DNA of 14,595 nt, from assembly GCA_021737445.1 (NCBI GenBank), contig JAIPDY010000067.1:1-14595 (forward strand). The letters run 5' to 3'. Of the stretch, positions 14,339 to 14,595 are shown one piece after another. The position numbers and the translations under genes are program-made. Numbering within the stretch: the first letter of the stretch is position 1; each line of letters starts with the position of its first letter. This stretch comes from Desulfotignum sp. (GTDB lineage Bacteria; Desulfobacterota; Desulfobacteria; Desulfobacterales; Desulfobacteraceae). The notes under the pieces are model-generated. The model ran no database searches. It saw only the letters and a list, made by a program, of their open reading frames with translations, and was not told the origin of the DNA.

Positions 14339-14595
14339 GACAATATCCTAAGATAACGGCTATATAGTATTCTAAACATAATTTTATATTAACTTAGTTA
14401 TCGTATCTTCTTTCTTTTAATCACAATAATTAATGACCCTGTAAAATGCCTTAGATCATACTTTCCGCACCATATTTGAACAAAAGAATTTTATTTTTAT
14501 ATAAAATAAAATCAATAGTTTAGCGAATAATTAGATGAAGAATAAAATGTTTATAAAAAAAATAAAAGTTAGTCTAGACATACACATATTCTCTA
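14339..14595. other. AT-rich right edge without a supported gene
   Basis: These 257 bases are strongly AT-rich. A frame opens on the plus strand at ATG 14535 (MKNKMFIKKIKVSLD) and stays open to the window end, but only 20 codons are visible and there is no Shine-Dalgarno. It may or may not be the start of a gene. Nothing else is supported beyond the inverted repeat at 14488-14512. Confidence 0.5.
14488..14512. repeat. AT-only inverted repeat
   Basis: ATTTTATTTT (14488-14497) pairs with AAAATAAAAT (14503-14512) around TATAT. The stem has no G or C, so it could act as a weak bidirectional terminator or simply reflect composition. Confidence 0.35.

Overview
The window looks like chromosomal DNA of a Desulfobacteraceae-type sulfate reducer (Desulfobacterota). 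This is inferred from the LeuRS N-terminus and its cysteine-containing insertion before KMSKS, a Pfa-type lipid synthase of the kind known from marine Desulfobacterota, and the gene order around murJ/rpsT and leuS/lptE. Placement below family is not possible by eye. Most of the window is GC-moderate and densely coding; the last ~640 bases are clearly AT-rich.

Positions 1-6453 (+) hold the 3' part of a very large multidomain PUFA-synthase/PKS-like gene. The visible order is end of KS, AT, helical linker, two ACPs, KR, PKS-type DH, then two FabA-like DH domains. In the classic systems these are split between PfaA and PfaC. Its last 59 bases overlap, tail to tail, a LysM gene.

Positions 6395-9287 (-) look like one operon transcribed right to left: murJ (lipid II flippase), ftsB (divisome), a small TPR protein, and a membrane-anchored coiled-coil LysM protein. 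murJ and ftsB overlap by 14 bases, and the other spacings are 14 and 40 bases. This reads as a cell-wall/division module. Two short tandem duplications sit at gene boundaries inside it. murJ is divergent from rpsT (ribosomal protein S20, TTG start); their candidate promoters overlap.

Positions 9647-12864 hold a strong 19-bp hairpin after rpsT and then, on the minus strand, the leuS-lptE operon (leucyl-tRNA synthetase and the LPS-assembly lipoprotein).

Positions 12865-14595 are a loosely coding tail. A 47-codon lysine-rich protein (13059-13202, minus, TTG start) has a good Shine-Dalgarno and a perfect -35 box upstream. The ~750 bases beyond it contain two related near-perfect palindromes (13421-13454 and 13679-13716) whose differences are mostly paired, as expected of a conserved hairpin, plus a third inverted repeat. 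After that comes an AT-rich patch with a small four-helix membrane protein. The two points most worth following up are the covarying hairpin element and the PfaA/PfaC-like fusion.
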